From Sequoia sempervirens (taxonomy: Eukaryota > Streptophyta > Pinopsida > Cupressales > Cupressaceae): DNA of 64,000 bases. This document shows positions 1 through 12,600 of this stretch, one piece after another; the stretch's first letter is position 1; each line of letters opens with the position of its first letter. The notes under the pieces were generated by a model, which was not told the DNA's origin, searched no databases, and saw nothing but the letters and a program-made list of their open reading frames with translations. The stretch is taken from assembly GCA_007258455.2 (NCBI GenBank), contig VDFB02321305.1, positions 1 through 64,000 of the forward strand, given 5' to 3'. Position numbers and translations under genes: made by a program.

Positions 1-338
1 CCTTAATTAGTTTATTTGTCGATCAAGATAGAATAAAGATTAGAAAGTGAATTAATTAAATAATTATTAAAATTATTTAATTAATAGAATATGATCAAAC
101 ATAATTGAATAACTAAAATTATTCAATTATTGAAGGACGAGGATGAAGAAAAATGACACTCGCAAGCTTAGGACATTTTTCATTGTCTACATATATATTA
201 TGTATGTATAATTTTGTTACCATAAATATATATTAATATATATTAATATATTTATATATATGATTATTTTGATAAATATCTATATATCTATTTGAATGGA
301 ATTATATGTTTTTTATTATCTTATATAATATTATATAT
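1..338. other. AT-rich left flank, probably old LTR sequence
   Basis: No gene is visible. The first 190 bases carry repeated TTAATTAAATAATT-type stretches much like the U3 part of the TE1 LTR, and end in a TCTACA tail such as LTRs of this window have. From about 190 to 338 it is TA-rich and should be the continuation of TE2's 5' LTR, because TE1 (starting at 339) carries a TATAT duplication on both sides and TE2 LTR sequence follows it at 14,829. I could not align it base by base to TE2's other LTR. Confidence 0.3.
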
Positions 339-1576
339 TGTAGACATGTAAAATTGACCTAACAACATCAAACAACATCCAAAACCCTAATTTCCCCTAT
401 TAATTGAATAATACAACATTATTTAATTAATTCACTGTTTCATCAATCTTGACAAATTAAATAAATTTTATGTATTTAATAAAGTTCTGAAAACCCTATT
501 TCTGCTATTAATTGAATAATATTACATTATTTTATTAATTCACGTTTCATCATTTCAACCAATTAAATAAATTACATTTATTTAATGAAGTCCTAATCTC
601 ATGTTACTTCATCCTGATTAGTTAAATAACTCCAATTATTTAATTATGTTGCTAAATCACCTTATTCCCCTAAGTTAATTGAATTATTAAATCATAATAA
701 TTTAATTATGACACTTTCCCTCCAAAATTTGAATAAATTAAATCAAACTATTCAAATCAAACATCAAAAATCAAATCAAACTAATGTAATTTTGTTTGCA
801 AAAGTCAAATTTGATTTACACATTCAAATACAAAAATGAATGAATTAATTAAATTAATTAATCAATTTTCTTTGTCCACTTTCTGATTGAGCAAATTATG
901 ATTGCTAACTGAGCCATCTAATTTGCTAACTGATCAATCTAATTTGTTAACTGATCAATAAATTTCCTAACTAAGCCATCTAAATCCTAATTGATCAATC
1001 TAAATTTTGATAGATCAATCTAAATCCTAACTAACCAATCTATTCCTCAATCACACAAATTATGTAATCTACTTTGCATAATCTACTCATGTCTAAATCC
1101 TCTCAACACCTTTCGACCATCGATCTTGATTCAACATTGTTTAATCCTAATCGTCTGTTTTGAATCTCATTTTCTATATAAAAAACTCTTTTCTCACAAA
1201 AAAGGATTGAAGAGCCAACATTATTTGCACAACGAAGTACTACCAACATTCACAACCACCATTAGAGCTCCAAACATTTCTTTGATCAACCAACCAAGAC
1301 ATCGTTCTCCAAGCTTTGCACACAAACTATGGAGGCTTCGCAGTGATACAAGCAATCCAACATCAGGCAAGCACACTCCGATATGAGATGGGTAACAATT
1401 TCGTTGTTGAATTCATTTGTTTATGTATTGCATTCACATGTTCTTGAATTTAGTAATCTTAATTGTTTATTTCATAAGTATAGGATTAAATCTAGATTAA
1501 TGTTCTTGATCTTAGATTAGATTTTGATTTCAAGTACATTTATCTTGTTTACATCTATGATTTTCCCCCTCACACA
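339..1576 (+). repeat. TE1 5' LTR
   Basis: About 1,238 bp, TG...CA, matching 13,601-14,823 along its length with scattered substitutions. U3 is built of AATTAATTGAATAAT-like AT-rich blocks and a run of CTAACTGATCAATCTAA repeats (about 900-1,050). Confidence 0.9.
1175..1183 (+). promoter_or_regulatory. TE1 LTR TATA box
   Basis: TATATAAAA sits about 400 bp before the end of the 5' LTR. The 3' LTR has TATATAACA at the same place (14,417), so the box is shared by both copies and probably set the element's transcription start shortly downstream. Confidence 0.55.
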
Positions 1577-1579
1577 TTC

Positions 1580-1597
1580 TGGCACACCTGGTGGGAC
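1580..1597 (+). other. TE1 primer-binding site
   Basis: TGGCACACCTGGTGGGAC begins three bases after the LTR end. It starts with TGG, the complement of a tRNA CCA tail. It is not the initiator-Met type used by TE2 and TE3; I do not name the tRNA. Confidence 0.6.
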
Positions 1598-2039
1598 CAT
1601 GGTCCCCTACACTAACATTTCTATGAGCCATTTTTGAAGTTGTAGGTTCTAGAATCACTTTTGGAGAAGTTTTCATGCACTATCCTAGAAAAGTTCACAC
1701 TTGCCTATCAAGAAAATAATGCACTTTCATCTGAAACCCACGCAGTTGACACCAAGAACTGTGCACTTGACATTTTTCTAAGCATTTTACTATTGATAGG
1801 GGCACACTTTCTCTAAACCTGCACATTTTCTCTCTGACAGAGGGCACACTTGACTATGATTTTTGAGCATTTGCTCTGACAGACCTGTGTCTGAGATCTG
1901 CAAATTTGTAACTAATTTTTTTGCTAACGAATGCCTATTTTTGAATGTGTGATAGGTGCTAACATGTTTGTATGCAGGTTTTGAGAAACACTAACACATT
2001 TTTTGTAGGGAAGATGAATGGTCAAAGCGCTCCAAATTT

Positions 2040-2460
2040 ACAAACATTTTTTGTTAAGTTAGGAATATTTGTTTTGGTCCATAAAAAGAACAAACAAACT
2101 TTGTTAAATTAGTGCTCTTAAAATGAACTATTTCGAGCTTTCTTAAAGTAGGAATCATTATTTTGGTGCTTAAAAAGAACAAACACAAATGCATACTTCA
2201 TTTTGGTGCTCTTAAATTGAATCATTTTCATGCTTTCTTAAGTTAGGAACCTTTATTTGGTGATTTAAAAAGAACATCGCAAATGAACTTTTTATTTTGG
2301 TGCTCTTAAAAATGAAACATTTCAAAGTTTTTCCAAATTAGGAATTTGTCATTTGGTGCATAAAAAGAACAAACATTTCAATTAAGGTGCTTTAAAAATT
2401 AATTCTTTACAAGTTTTCATAATTAGGAACTTTAATTTTGGTGCATAAAAAGAACAAATG
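2040..2460. repeat. Degenerate tandem repeat, period about 93 bp, in the TE1 leader
   Basis: The pair of phrases TTAGGAA and GGTGC(A/T)TAAAAAGAACAAA returns about every 85-95 bases (TAGGAA near 2,057, 2,149, 2,244, 2,339, 2,424). About four and a half diverged units; no coding role seen. Confidence 0.6.
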
Positions 2461-2982
2461 CCAAATGATTCCCTTTTGTTGACGCACACTCGTATTTTCT
2501 TTTGTTGACCAAGTAAGACCAGGATTGATTTCTTAGAAACACTTAGATTTGGGCTTTAAAATGAACAAATTATTCTTTTTGTCTTGCACCATTGCTATCT
2601 TAAGTGATTGATATCCATAATACTTCATATTGGTGCAATTAAAAAGAACAATTGTTATGCTTTATTCACATATTTTTGGGGATAGCACCGCTCAAGGTGC
2701 TTAAAAAGAATCAAACTGCTATGAAGTTTTTGTTGTGCATTCAGTGTTTGGCAAGCTATATGGTTGTGTTCTTGCTCACACCTTTTGGTGATCTTGGGTG
2801 AGTGAAAACATCTTGAGCTTTACATCTTTTTTAAGCATACCTTTTAAAGGGCCTGCCTATTGAGAAATATCTCGCGCTAGAGAACTCATAGGTGACCCAA
2901 GTGGTACTTTCATTCTAGACCGCTATATAAATAAGTTGTGGGTGTGAGGAAAGTTCATCATCCCATTGGGTGTTGCTAGCCT

Positions 2983-3180
2983 ATGTCGACGTATTCTCTC
3001 TCAGTATCCTCGTGATGCGTAAAAACCCGCAAGGGCTGGGAGGTCTCTTAATTGAGCAAAACACCGCATGTATAGGGGCCAATGTCGACGTATTCTCTCT
3101 CAGTATCCTCGTGATGCGTAAAAACCCGCAAGGGCTAGGAGGTCTCTTAATTGAGCAAAACACCGCATGTATAGGGGCCA
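2983..3180. repeat. Two near-identical 99-bp direct repeats
   Basis: A 99-base unit starting ATGTCGACGTATTC is present twice back to back (2,983-3,081 and 3,082-3,180) with one visible difference (GGGCTGGG versus GGGCTAGG). Because 99 is a multiple of three it leaves open frames on both strands, but neither resembles a known protein. Confidence 0.9.
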
Positions 3181-4583
3181 AAAATAATATCCCCAGAACA
3201 TTACTAAGAGCCAAATTGTTTTAGAAGCTACCCCTTTATCAAAAAACATTCTTTGAAAGTGGTGCGTCAAAATTTAATTTCAAGAATTTACTTGCCATGT
3301 TCGACTTCAGGCCCGCGCCATAAGTTGCATGTAAAAGCATCCCTTTGGGGCATGAGGTAGGCCTACCTAAAATAATGGTTTCTATCCACTAGGGTTGTAA
3401 ATGCTTGTTTATGTTAAACTTTCCAAATGCATTCAAAACAATCTTGACATCAAACTCTATGCTTGATCTAGAAAGAACACATCCAAACAAACATTAAATG
3501 AGATGGTTGAACCGTAAACCCTTTGACTTAGTGTATGCTTCTAAAAGAAGCCCTCTATTTGCACTCCTTGAAAGGATTTTCCTTAAAGGTTTTCAAATAT
3601 TCAGGCTTTTTATTTCAGGCTGCATTGATCAAAGTAAACATTTGGGAACTATGGCTTGGGTGTCATAATTTCACAACTTAAGCTATAGACATGAAGGTCA
3701 CACAAGTCCATACTCCAAGTACAGAGAAATTGAGAAAAAAAACCAACTTTAACTTACAAAAATCTAGAGAAAGATTGCTCAAGCTAGAAAAAAAAACACA
3801 CAGAGACCACCTTTACACAAAATTCCAGAGCAATTGTCACATTTTTTGGAGCAATTTTTGAAAATTCATTGCATTTGCTCTTTGTTCCAAAAACTTTGCT
3901 GATGAAAATCAATTGTATTTGATAGAAACTGAGCACTTGCTGCGAGACCCACACACTTGTTTTTATTTCCTTGCATTTTCTTCTAAGAAACCAACACACT
4001 TTCCACTAAGATGCTCGCATTTTCCCAAGAAACTTGCTTTTTCTTGAGTAGTTATTGCATCTGACAGAAACACACAAAATTTGTATTTTTCATTCCAGCT
4101 CACACTTGCTTCTCCAAAATCCAAGCACTTGACACATTTTTGGTCATGCTTGATAAATCTAGCCGCTTTTGCTCACAGTCTTGTGCATTTTCTAAAAAAC
4201 TAGTGTTATTGCTTTATCCTACTGACAATTGGGAAAAAAAATCGAAGTTGTTTATGGGATCATTATTAGAATGAAATGATTGGAAAACTAGATAAGTCAC
4301 ATAGTCTCTCATCCATTATTTCCATCCTACTTGTTAGAAATCAAAATCAAACAAACCACTAGGATCATTCCTTCACTCAGACATCTATGATATCAACAAT
4401 TACTTGGGACTCACAGATAGTTCAAGTAAGATTTTCTGCAACATATCCTCTAGACAAGGAAGTGGAATATTGACCCTAGTCCTTCAACATTTTTATTTCC
4501 AAAAATTAGCACCATTCCAAAACAACACTCAAACCTTAGGGTCTTGAGCTTCATAGCAACCATCTCAAAAACCATCACACTTT

Positions 4584-6158
4584 ATGACCATTTGGCAACC
4601 GACTACTCTTGTTCAACAACTGAACCTTGTAGCATCGATCCTCCAGCCTAGTTTCTCACACATTGAAGGTGAACAAACTAATATCATTAGTAGTTTAAGA
4701 CCCTTTACATTTGAGAAAAATGAAACACCCAACCAGTGGAGAAATGCAACACAAATCTTAGATGAAGAGGAAGAGAAATTAGACATAGTAGCCGAAAGAC
4801 TTGTGTTACCACCACCTGTGTGGCAATAGATATACACCCTTCATGGTCTCTAGCAAGAGAAAAATCCTTAGATCCGGCAAGAGAAAGATCCTTAAGCGGG
4901 AATCAATATTATGACTTTCGAAGAACTGCCCTACAAAAGAGTTCACCAAAGGGTACATCTTGAGAAGATACCGTGCTCGCCAAAGTACAGTAGAACATTT
5001 CTATCTACTCTTTGCACCAATAGGCCAAATCTTTTCCAAAGACTAGGAGTTATGAAAATGTTCACAAAATATTGGTAGTTGGTTATAACAACTACAAGAT
5101 CACAACATAGGAAGAAAATAGAAGCAAGCAAGAACAACACTAGCATCACACTAGAAAACACCATGAACGATTAAGGTGGCCCATGAGGATATAAACCAAG
5201 TGATCTTATGATAGGGTATTGAGTATTAAAACATCCCCAAAACATGTCGATCTATTACCCAAATCACTCTTATCAAGGGTCACAACATCAAGTAGGGAAA
5301 CAACATCAGGGGTCTCAAAATCACCATCAAGGAATAAGTCCAAAACATCAAATTACCCTAAATAAAATTTATGAAAAGATTGAGGAAATTAAACGAGATC
5401 AAAATACGACGTATCATTAATGAATTATTCAAGGTCGGAACACTACATATCGACAACCAACATAAATCATTCCACAAACCCCTCAATATCCACATCAACA
5501 ACACTTCCAATATTTGCAGTATCAAGAAGTTCCACAACACCAAGGTGTACCTCAATTGCAATATCAAAATGTACCTCGATCACAGTATCAAGAAGTTCTG
5601 CAACACCAAGGTGTACCTCAAGTGCAATATCAAAATATACCTCAAACACAATATCAAGGAGTTCTACAAAATCAAGAGCAAAATAATCAAGAAAAGCCAC
5701 AGAGGAAAGATTACCAACCAAGAAGGAAATTCACCCCTTTGGGAGAGACTTTACAGGTAATCATGCACAAACTAGTACAACAAGAACTTATCAAAATCAA
5801 CGACAGTCCAACTTATGGTGAACCAAACTTTAAACTTCCTTGGTATAACAAGTATGAACAATGTGAGTTCCACAAAATCAAGGGTCACCCAACGAACAAA
5901 TGTGCTACACTCAAACATCTCATCCAAGACCTTATTGATCAAGGAGAAATAGTTATTAACATTCAAGGGCCATCTACCAATGACAACAATGATAATATCT
6001 CAAACTCAAAATTTGAAAACAATGATCAAGAGCTATCTATCACCAATCACATTGACGATATCTCTACATCATCCAATGAACAAGAGGACATAAATCAAGA
6101 ATTTATTCCCAAGAATGATCAAAATCAATCACCCAAGTCTAGCAATGATCCAGTCTGA
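4584..6158 (+). pseudogene. gag: TE1 Gag, broken
   Basis: One reading frame runs from the ATG at 4,584 to the stop at 6,156, interrupted by several stops near 4,827-5,220 and 5,416-5,465. The first 80 residues are uncharacterised. A Gln-rich middle (about 5,240-5,690) holds 22-residue repeats. The C-terminal part has a zinc-knuckle-like motif CEFHKIKGHPTNKC (5,851-5,892) followed by LKHLIQDLI, an arrangement typical of Gag in Tat/Ogre-type plant gypsy elements. Gag would form the cytoplasmic particle that packages element RNA. The last 214 codons (5,514 onward) are still open, but the protein is shorter than a normal Gag and cannot be made whole. No protease follows. Confidence 0.75.
5520..5685 (+). 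repeat. 66-bp tandem repeat encoding a 22-residue Gln-rich unit
   Basis: TATCAAGAAGTTC starts at 5,520 and 5,586, and TATCAAGGAGTTC at 5,652, exactly 66 bases apart. In the Gag frame the unit reads roughly QYQEVPQHQGVPQ followed by LQYQNVPRS. Two full units and a partial third; the frame is kept across all. Confidence 0.85.
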
Positions 6159-9100
6159 CATATATCGATGACATCCAACCTCATAGCAGTACACATTGGT
6201 GATCAAGAGACTCTTAATTCCACACTTATACCTACCCACATTTTGAGAAAAATCTAAGGATCCTTACTGACAATCCCTTCTTTGAAATTGATCCATGTCA
6301 AGGATGTGATCCAAAGCATATCAAAGATAATACCACACAAATTCAAGGCCAAGAATCCTTATCATCAAAACACTACAATGACTTGGCAAATATCTTCCAA
6401 GACATCCAAGGTTTTCCAAAAGAACACATCCATATGCCAAGCACACATATATCTACCCATGAAATGCTTACTCCTAATGGACATGTAAATGATCTTCATC
6501 CAAAAAAAGAGTCTCATACTCTTGATATCATTACCAAGGAACAAGAGTCACCTACTCTTAACATCTTTACATATGATCAAAGCATGGAAGAATCTATAGA
6601 CATCAAAAATTGATCAAGAAGAAGCATTAAGATCATAAACATCCTCCAGGCATATTGAAGACATCAAGTATGAAAATATGGAGCATAGTATCTTAAAATC
6701 CGCAAAGATAATTGATAATCCTGAGAAATAGGGCATTGGGTATACAATAGTCAAAGAAGCACCAATATATTTTGAAGGGCCATCAAAATTTGATATTTCA
6801 CAAGATCAAGTTGAAAATATTAATCAAGAAGTTATCCCACATATGAAGGATCCTATCAATGAAGAAGCTATCACATTTAAAGATCCACAATAGAGCAGAG
6901 AAGGATTCATTATCAAGATAGAGGATTAGGCCTACATGAACAGGGTATCCTAGAACTAGTGCAGATTATTGGCACTACTAAGCAGTAAGGTCTTGGTTAT
7001 TCAACAATTAAGGGATCTAAACATATTAGTGATACCTCTATAATAATGGGGGAAACTTTATCTAATGCAAGCATCAACATAGAGAGGACGAAGAGTCCTT
7101 ATGATTTAATTGCTACCAATGCTACAACTATCCACATCATGAATTGTCATCCACCTATTTTTCCACCCTCTCATTGCAACCAACAACAAGAGAAAAAGCT
7201 ATACCCAAGAATGAAACAAGTCATTGAAGCAAAAGAATCAGTAAAACAAAATGGACAAGAAAAATTTAAATTGATACAAAATAAAAAAGCAAGAAAATCA
7301 TCCCTATCAAACTCCATTAGTCAAAGAAACTATGGGCAAAATCAAAAAAGGAAGTTCATCCATCAAAAAAGTCCAACAATGCAAAAGAAAGCTTCAAGAG
7401 CGACCTATAAGGTATATCAAGATGTTGGTCCCAATCGAATCTCCATATCCACCCATCATTGCTCATCATCCCAAGTTTGGAGAGTCAAAAGTTCCAAACT
7501 GTCAACCAATTCATCTAAATATCATATCCCTCAACACATTTTACCATCCATGATATCAAAATCTTGCATTAACCACGTATTGATAACAACTCTTTATCAT
7601 AAGTATTCTAAGGGAACTCTATTACGATGTGCACATCAAGGTAAGGTTAACTCTGGTATCAACAAGGAAGATAAGAATTATTAGGGGCTACATTCAAGCG
7701 CTCATATCCTAGCAAAACAACTCCTCCAGGTAGGATATCATTGGCACGTCATGAGAAACACAACAACCATATCAACACCAACAACATCTACATCAGAACC
7801 ACCAAGTGGTTCAACATGAGCAAAAAATTGTCACCATGATGAAAACTTGGTAAATAGGCATCTTGTGTGACATAAAAAATCAATAAAAAAATCAAGAAAA
7901 TAGTCAGGAAAAAAATCGTCCTCTAGTGAAAACCACTATGGTGGCACTTTGGACAAGTACCATGATGAAAACCTGGAAAATAGGCATCATGTGTAGAATC
8001 AAGCATCTACATGCGCCATTTCAGGTGGAAGCATCTCAACTTATCCATAATAAATCCCATCCATTTTTATCCAAAATCCAACTTATCTTGATCTTGATAA
8101 ATGTTTGGTGTACACTTTACACTTGCTTATGGAAAACATCTTGACATGGGTCACTATCATTGACCCTATCCTATCTAGCATTATCTGAGCCATGAGGCCT
8201 TGTCCAAAAGGGGCATACTCTTTCCAAACATGTTATCTTATCACAAGATAACCCATTACCTACATTGCTAGACACTAGGGGCAAATACTTACATCTTGCT
8301 TCAAAATAAATCTTGATTTATGTCTTCTAGTCACGGAGTGATCTAGACATCGTCCCAACAACAAGGTATACCACCAACACACTACCAAGGTAATCTTCGA
8401 AATAGTTCATCCCGACAACAAGGTGTACCACCAACGCACTACCAAGGTAACCTTCAAAGATACCAACAACACGGATTTTTCCTTCACTAAAAAATTCTAA
8501 GATATCAACAGTTGCTTGAACCTCACAACTAGTTCAAGTAAGCTTTTCAGCAACATATCCTCTAGAAAACCAAAGTGAAATATCAATCCAAGTTTTCAAC
8601 ATCTTATACCCCAGGAAAAAGGGTAAAAGTCCAAAAAAATCAAAAAGATTTATGGCACTCCTAGAACAGGTACCATAGTGAAAACCTAGGAAACAGGCGC
8701 TATGTTTGAATAAGACTCGCATCATTATCTATCGGTATCATCCACAACATCCACCCATTTGTCCCATAATAAAGCACATATCCAACCATGGCTTGTTACT
8801 GATTGAGGAAAGTAGTCTTGTCTTCAAATGGGGGAAAATTCCTGAAGCTGGTCTTGGATTTGATCTTTGAACATCCTATCATGGTAAAAAACAATGAAAA
8901 AAATCAAAAACATTCAAAAAACACAAAAATAAAAAACATGTGAAAATATAAAAAGAAACCAACATTGATGGATTATTCCTTCACTCAAACAATCTAAGAT
9001 ATCAGCATTTGCTTGAACCTCACAGATAGTTCAAGTAGATTTCTCACAACATATCCTCTAAACACATAAGTAGAATATCAATCTAGATTATCAATGTTGT

Positions 9101-10830
9101 TTATCCAAAAATAGTTTATGCTTTGAGTCAAACAGTTGAATTACATGGTCTCTGTGTGTACAATGTAGGCAAGGCTTAACAATCTCAAGACCCTAGGTCA
9201 GTCCCCTTAGGTTTCTATCATGCTTTATTTCAACAGTCAAAAAATTCAAAATCTAAAAATAGTCAAAAAATATAAAATCCAAAATCATTCACAAAATAGA
9301 AAAGGTCAAAACATTTGAGCCAAGCGAACTATGAGCCTCTGTGTGTACAACATAGGCAAGGATTATTTTTAATGAGTCCCCAAGACCCTAAGTTAGTCCC
9401 TTGAAAACAACAAAAACATCATAAAACTCAAAAAATCAAAAAGACCCACCCCGTCATCAAAATCCGCAATAAAATATCACCCATAATAAACAAACTGTCA
9501 TAATCACCCTTTGACGAAACAAACAAACAAACAAACAAAGCAAACATCAAAAGCTAGAACCTTCAAGTAAACAATCGCAAACATTTGATTACAAAAATAG
9601 ACTGAAACAAAGCAAAGTATCAACTACCTATCTTTTTGACAATTCACCAACGACATCCTGAGATATGCCTTAATGGATCCATTCCTATGATAGACATGAT
9701 CAACAACAGATCATAGTCCTGAAACTTCAAACAGATATGGCAAGTGATACTACAACTTTGTTTTTATCTTTTTATAGTCTTATTTTTATGATTTATTTTA
9801 TTGACTCATTCCTAGGATATCTCGAGGATATCCATAAGGATTGAGAGAAGGAATGGGGGAAATTGAGCATCATTTCAATTTGTTGTTTGTAAGATATTTT
9901 TATAATACTACCATGGCGAATACTTGCTTTATTGAGTGTATGAAAGTTGTGTTAAAATAATTAGTGAAGCAGTTGCAGGTTAGGTGTTATATACTTCTCT
10001 GTGTGACTGGTCCGAAAAGTTTTTTTAACACAACCCAAAACATATACTTTAAACAAAGTTTTTGTATGTCTAGTATGAAGATACTTTTTGTTTGTAGAGT
10101 CAAATTCCACACAATAGATACAAAGTCACCTTGGTCATTAATACCCTGGTGCATCGTATCTATTTGCTACATCAAATAGGACTACAAAACTCTGAAGCCT
10201 CCAAGCAAAGCGAAAGCAACATCATCAACTACTAACAACATCAAATTTTTATCCATCATTGATATGTCTTTTAACTAACATCCATCCTATAGATCAATAT
10301 CATTAGTACCATATCCATCCTATATCCACAATGTTGTTAGTACATATCATGATGATAATAAACCAATAAAAAACATCATGTATCATGTATGGGGCATGCA
10401 TCCATCATATATCAACATCACATAAACATCATATGTCCAAACGATATATTGATCATCCATAATAAAAACATCATATGAAACAAAGTATGATTATTCCATC
10501 CATATCATATGCATGTATTAGAAAAGTACAAAAAACATACATAAACATACATCATCATACATCGTCATCCATGATCATCACATAAGCATAAAATGAAGTT
10601 GAATCAAAGAAGGTATATCTCATATATATCATCATCAAAAAGGGTGAATATCATAAGTACATCATCATCAATGAAACAAGTGTGATAGGATAAAACAAAA
10701 TCATACATATATACAAGGCCTCAACTAGGCCAATGAATATATATACAAAAATAATGTCTATAATATGTCTCTGAACAATAAACAACATAAAGATCAAGTA
10801 CAAAAAGTAAAACTTCCCAACAGGAAGGAC
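6159..10830. other. TE1 interior without recognisable pol; dispersed repeats
   Basis: No RT, protease or integrase motif is visible in any frame. The longest open frame (7,046-7,684) is Lys/Ser/Gln-rich and matches nothing I know. Recurring modules include a 118-bp block (8,475-8,592 and 8,970-9,086, also at 4,357-4,482), a shorter phrase ATGATGAAAACCTGG with variants near 7,837, 7,960 and 8,675, a pair of about 60-bp repeats at 8,350-8,465 that would encode a Gag-like QQGVPPTHYQGNL, and a (CAAA)n run near 9,521. From 10,200 to 10,800 it is rich in ATCAT and ACATC. Confidence 0.6.
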
Positions 10831-10836
10831 AAAACC

Positions 10837-12600
10837 CTATAGACCAAGTTGTGGACCACCATATAAATTTGGTTGTCTAACAGAGTGATCACCTGCCTCG
10901 CCACCACCACCACCACCTGCAGCACTAGGCTCTCCAAACCGTGGACGTCGAGCAACCCTAGGAACAATAGCATCATATAAGGTTTGATAATATGTGGACA
11001 TTTGTAATAGTTGATCCTGCTCTGCTCTAAAACCATCATGCTTTTCCCTAAGAGTATCTCTCTCTGTTGTAAGAAACTATACCTGAGCCTCTACAGCATG
11101 TCATCGCTTGCTCTCACTATCTCACTTAGCCCTCAAACTATTTGTCTCTATGGTCAGAGTAGCAACCTGAGCCTCTGCAACCTGTTGTCACACTATCTCT
11201 ATGTCTCTAGCAATAGTCATCTCAGCTAACTATATACCTCCATCCCCAGGTGGTGGAGGGGGACTTGAAACCTGTCCATGACCTTGCGCTTGAGGCATAT
11301 GCTCATCTTGATCACCCTGTGCCCCATCACGACGAGCCCTATCCAACTACTTTGCAAGAACCTCAATGTGTTGTCACTCCCCACGCTGACCTGTAATACC
11401 TACTCTACCTAAAGTAGGGTCACCCCCAGGATCTGTGAATCTCAATGGCCTGCACTGTGCCCACCACTGATCATAATCAAGAGTAGTACCTAGATCTGCT
11501 AAACCCACAGACCAACCCCAACCAACAAGGGCAAGTGCTCTAAACTCAACAACAATATCATCTCTATTTGCTTGGTGACCCCATACATGGACCTCCCTAG
11601 TAGTCTGACTGAAACGAGCCTTATACATATCAAGAAACCAGCCTTGTCTCTCTCTAAATTGATAGCATACTTTGTCTGGTAAGTAATGCTCTAGTAGAGA
11701 GTGAGAATGACCAATAAACCACTTGGTATGTCAACAACAAACGAGATGCTTTGGATCCTCTGACCATGCCTCATAGTCCATATAAGGTCTCCATACAAAA
11801 CCTAGCATCTCATCAAAAACATGGCGCCAATAGGGAACATCTCCAGGTAGGGTGTAATGTAGGAAATCTCCATAACGATATGAGTACGAATCATTAGGAG
11901 TACTATCCTATATCCCATCAGATCAAGCAACTGCGATGTGCTCCCAGGCCCAAATATGCAAAAGTGAAACACTTGCAGAAATAGTTTTCTCGCCCCGATA
12001 TACAACCTCATGCATATCTCTGTAGAGGTGGGCGAGAAGACAAGACCCCATGCATATTTGATACCATGCTCAAACATACCCTCAATACAAATACCCCATC
12101 CAATAGGGAACTAACTGCCTCTCTTATTATGAACAACTAATCCCGAAAGCAATCCACAAAGGATAAGAGAAACAAGGTCTGCACTGCTGACGAACTCAGA
12201 CAAATCAATCTCTCACTGTTGAACCTCAAAGTGTCTCACATCCAACACATGCCACATGGCATGGGTACCCCATCAAACATGATATGTCACGAGCTTGCCA
12301 TGGATGGGAATGCGGAGAATCCTCCACACGTTCTCAAGTGTAATGGTCATGTCTCTTGTGGGTAAATGAAATGAGGACGTCTCTAAATGCCACCACTCCA
12401 CAAGTGTGGTCATCATCGTTGTATGAGTCTAGATGGGAGGCATGTAACATATATGACACAACCCGACTGCATCTAGAAAGTATCACTCTAGAACATCAAA
12501 ACCAATAATTGAATCGAATAGATCCTATGGTTGTCTCTCCCTCGGTTGCAATGGTTTAAGGACCACTTGCAATCATTTTAACCCACGATGTTAGGGTTTC
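10837..12600 (-). pseudogene. Plant mobile domain (PMD, MAIN-like) protein, antisense in TE1
   Basis: Read on the minus strand, about 580 codons are recoverable, ending at a TAG (10,837-10,839). The N-terminal half has the hallmarks of the plant mobile domain (aminotransferase-like, PF10536): LVEWWHLETSSFHLP then TITLENVWRILRIPIHGKLV (about 12,415-12,290), later SCLLAHLYRDMHEVV and SLLHIWAWEHIAVA (about 12,045-11,925). The C-terminal half has a heptad-rich, probably coiled-coil stretch (about 11,210-10,995) and a Gly-rich tail near 10,920. It carries one frameshift near 12,045 and about sixteen in-frame stops, nearly all TGA or TAG, so it is dead. PMD proteins such as Arabidopsis MAIN and MAIL1 act in the nucleus in gene and transposon silencing; PMD sequences are also known inside plant gypsy elements. 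Its place before the 3' LTR is where Tat-lineage elements carry an extra antisense ORF. Confidence 0.85.

Noticed and set aside
2970..3224. Open frames on both strands over the 99-bp repeats as a small protein gene
   Set aside because: They exist because the duplicated unit is a multiple of three and lacks stops; no domain, no start context, and both strands are equally open.
5371..5760. Overlapping open frames in the Gln-rich part of TE1 Gag
   Set aside because: Shadows of the 66-bp repeat; only the frame that reaches the zinc-knuckle-like motif (5,514-6,158) continues as Gag.
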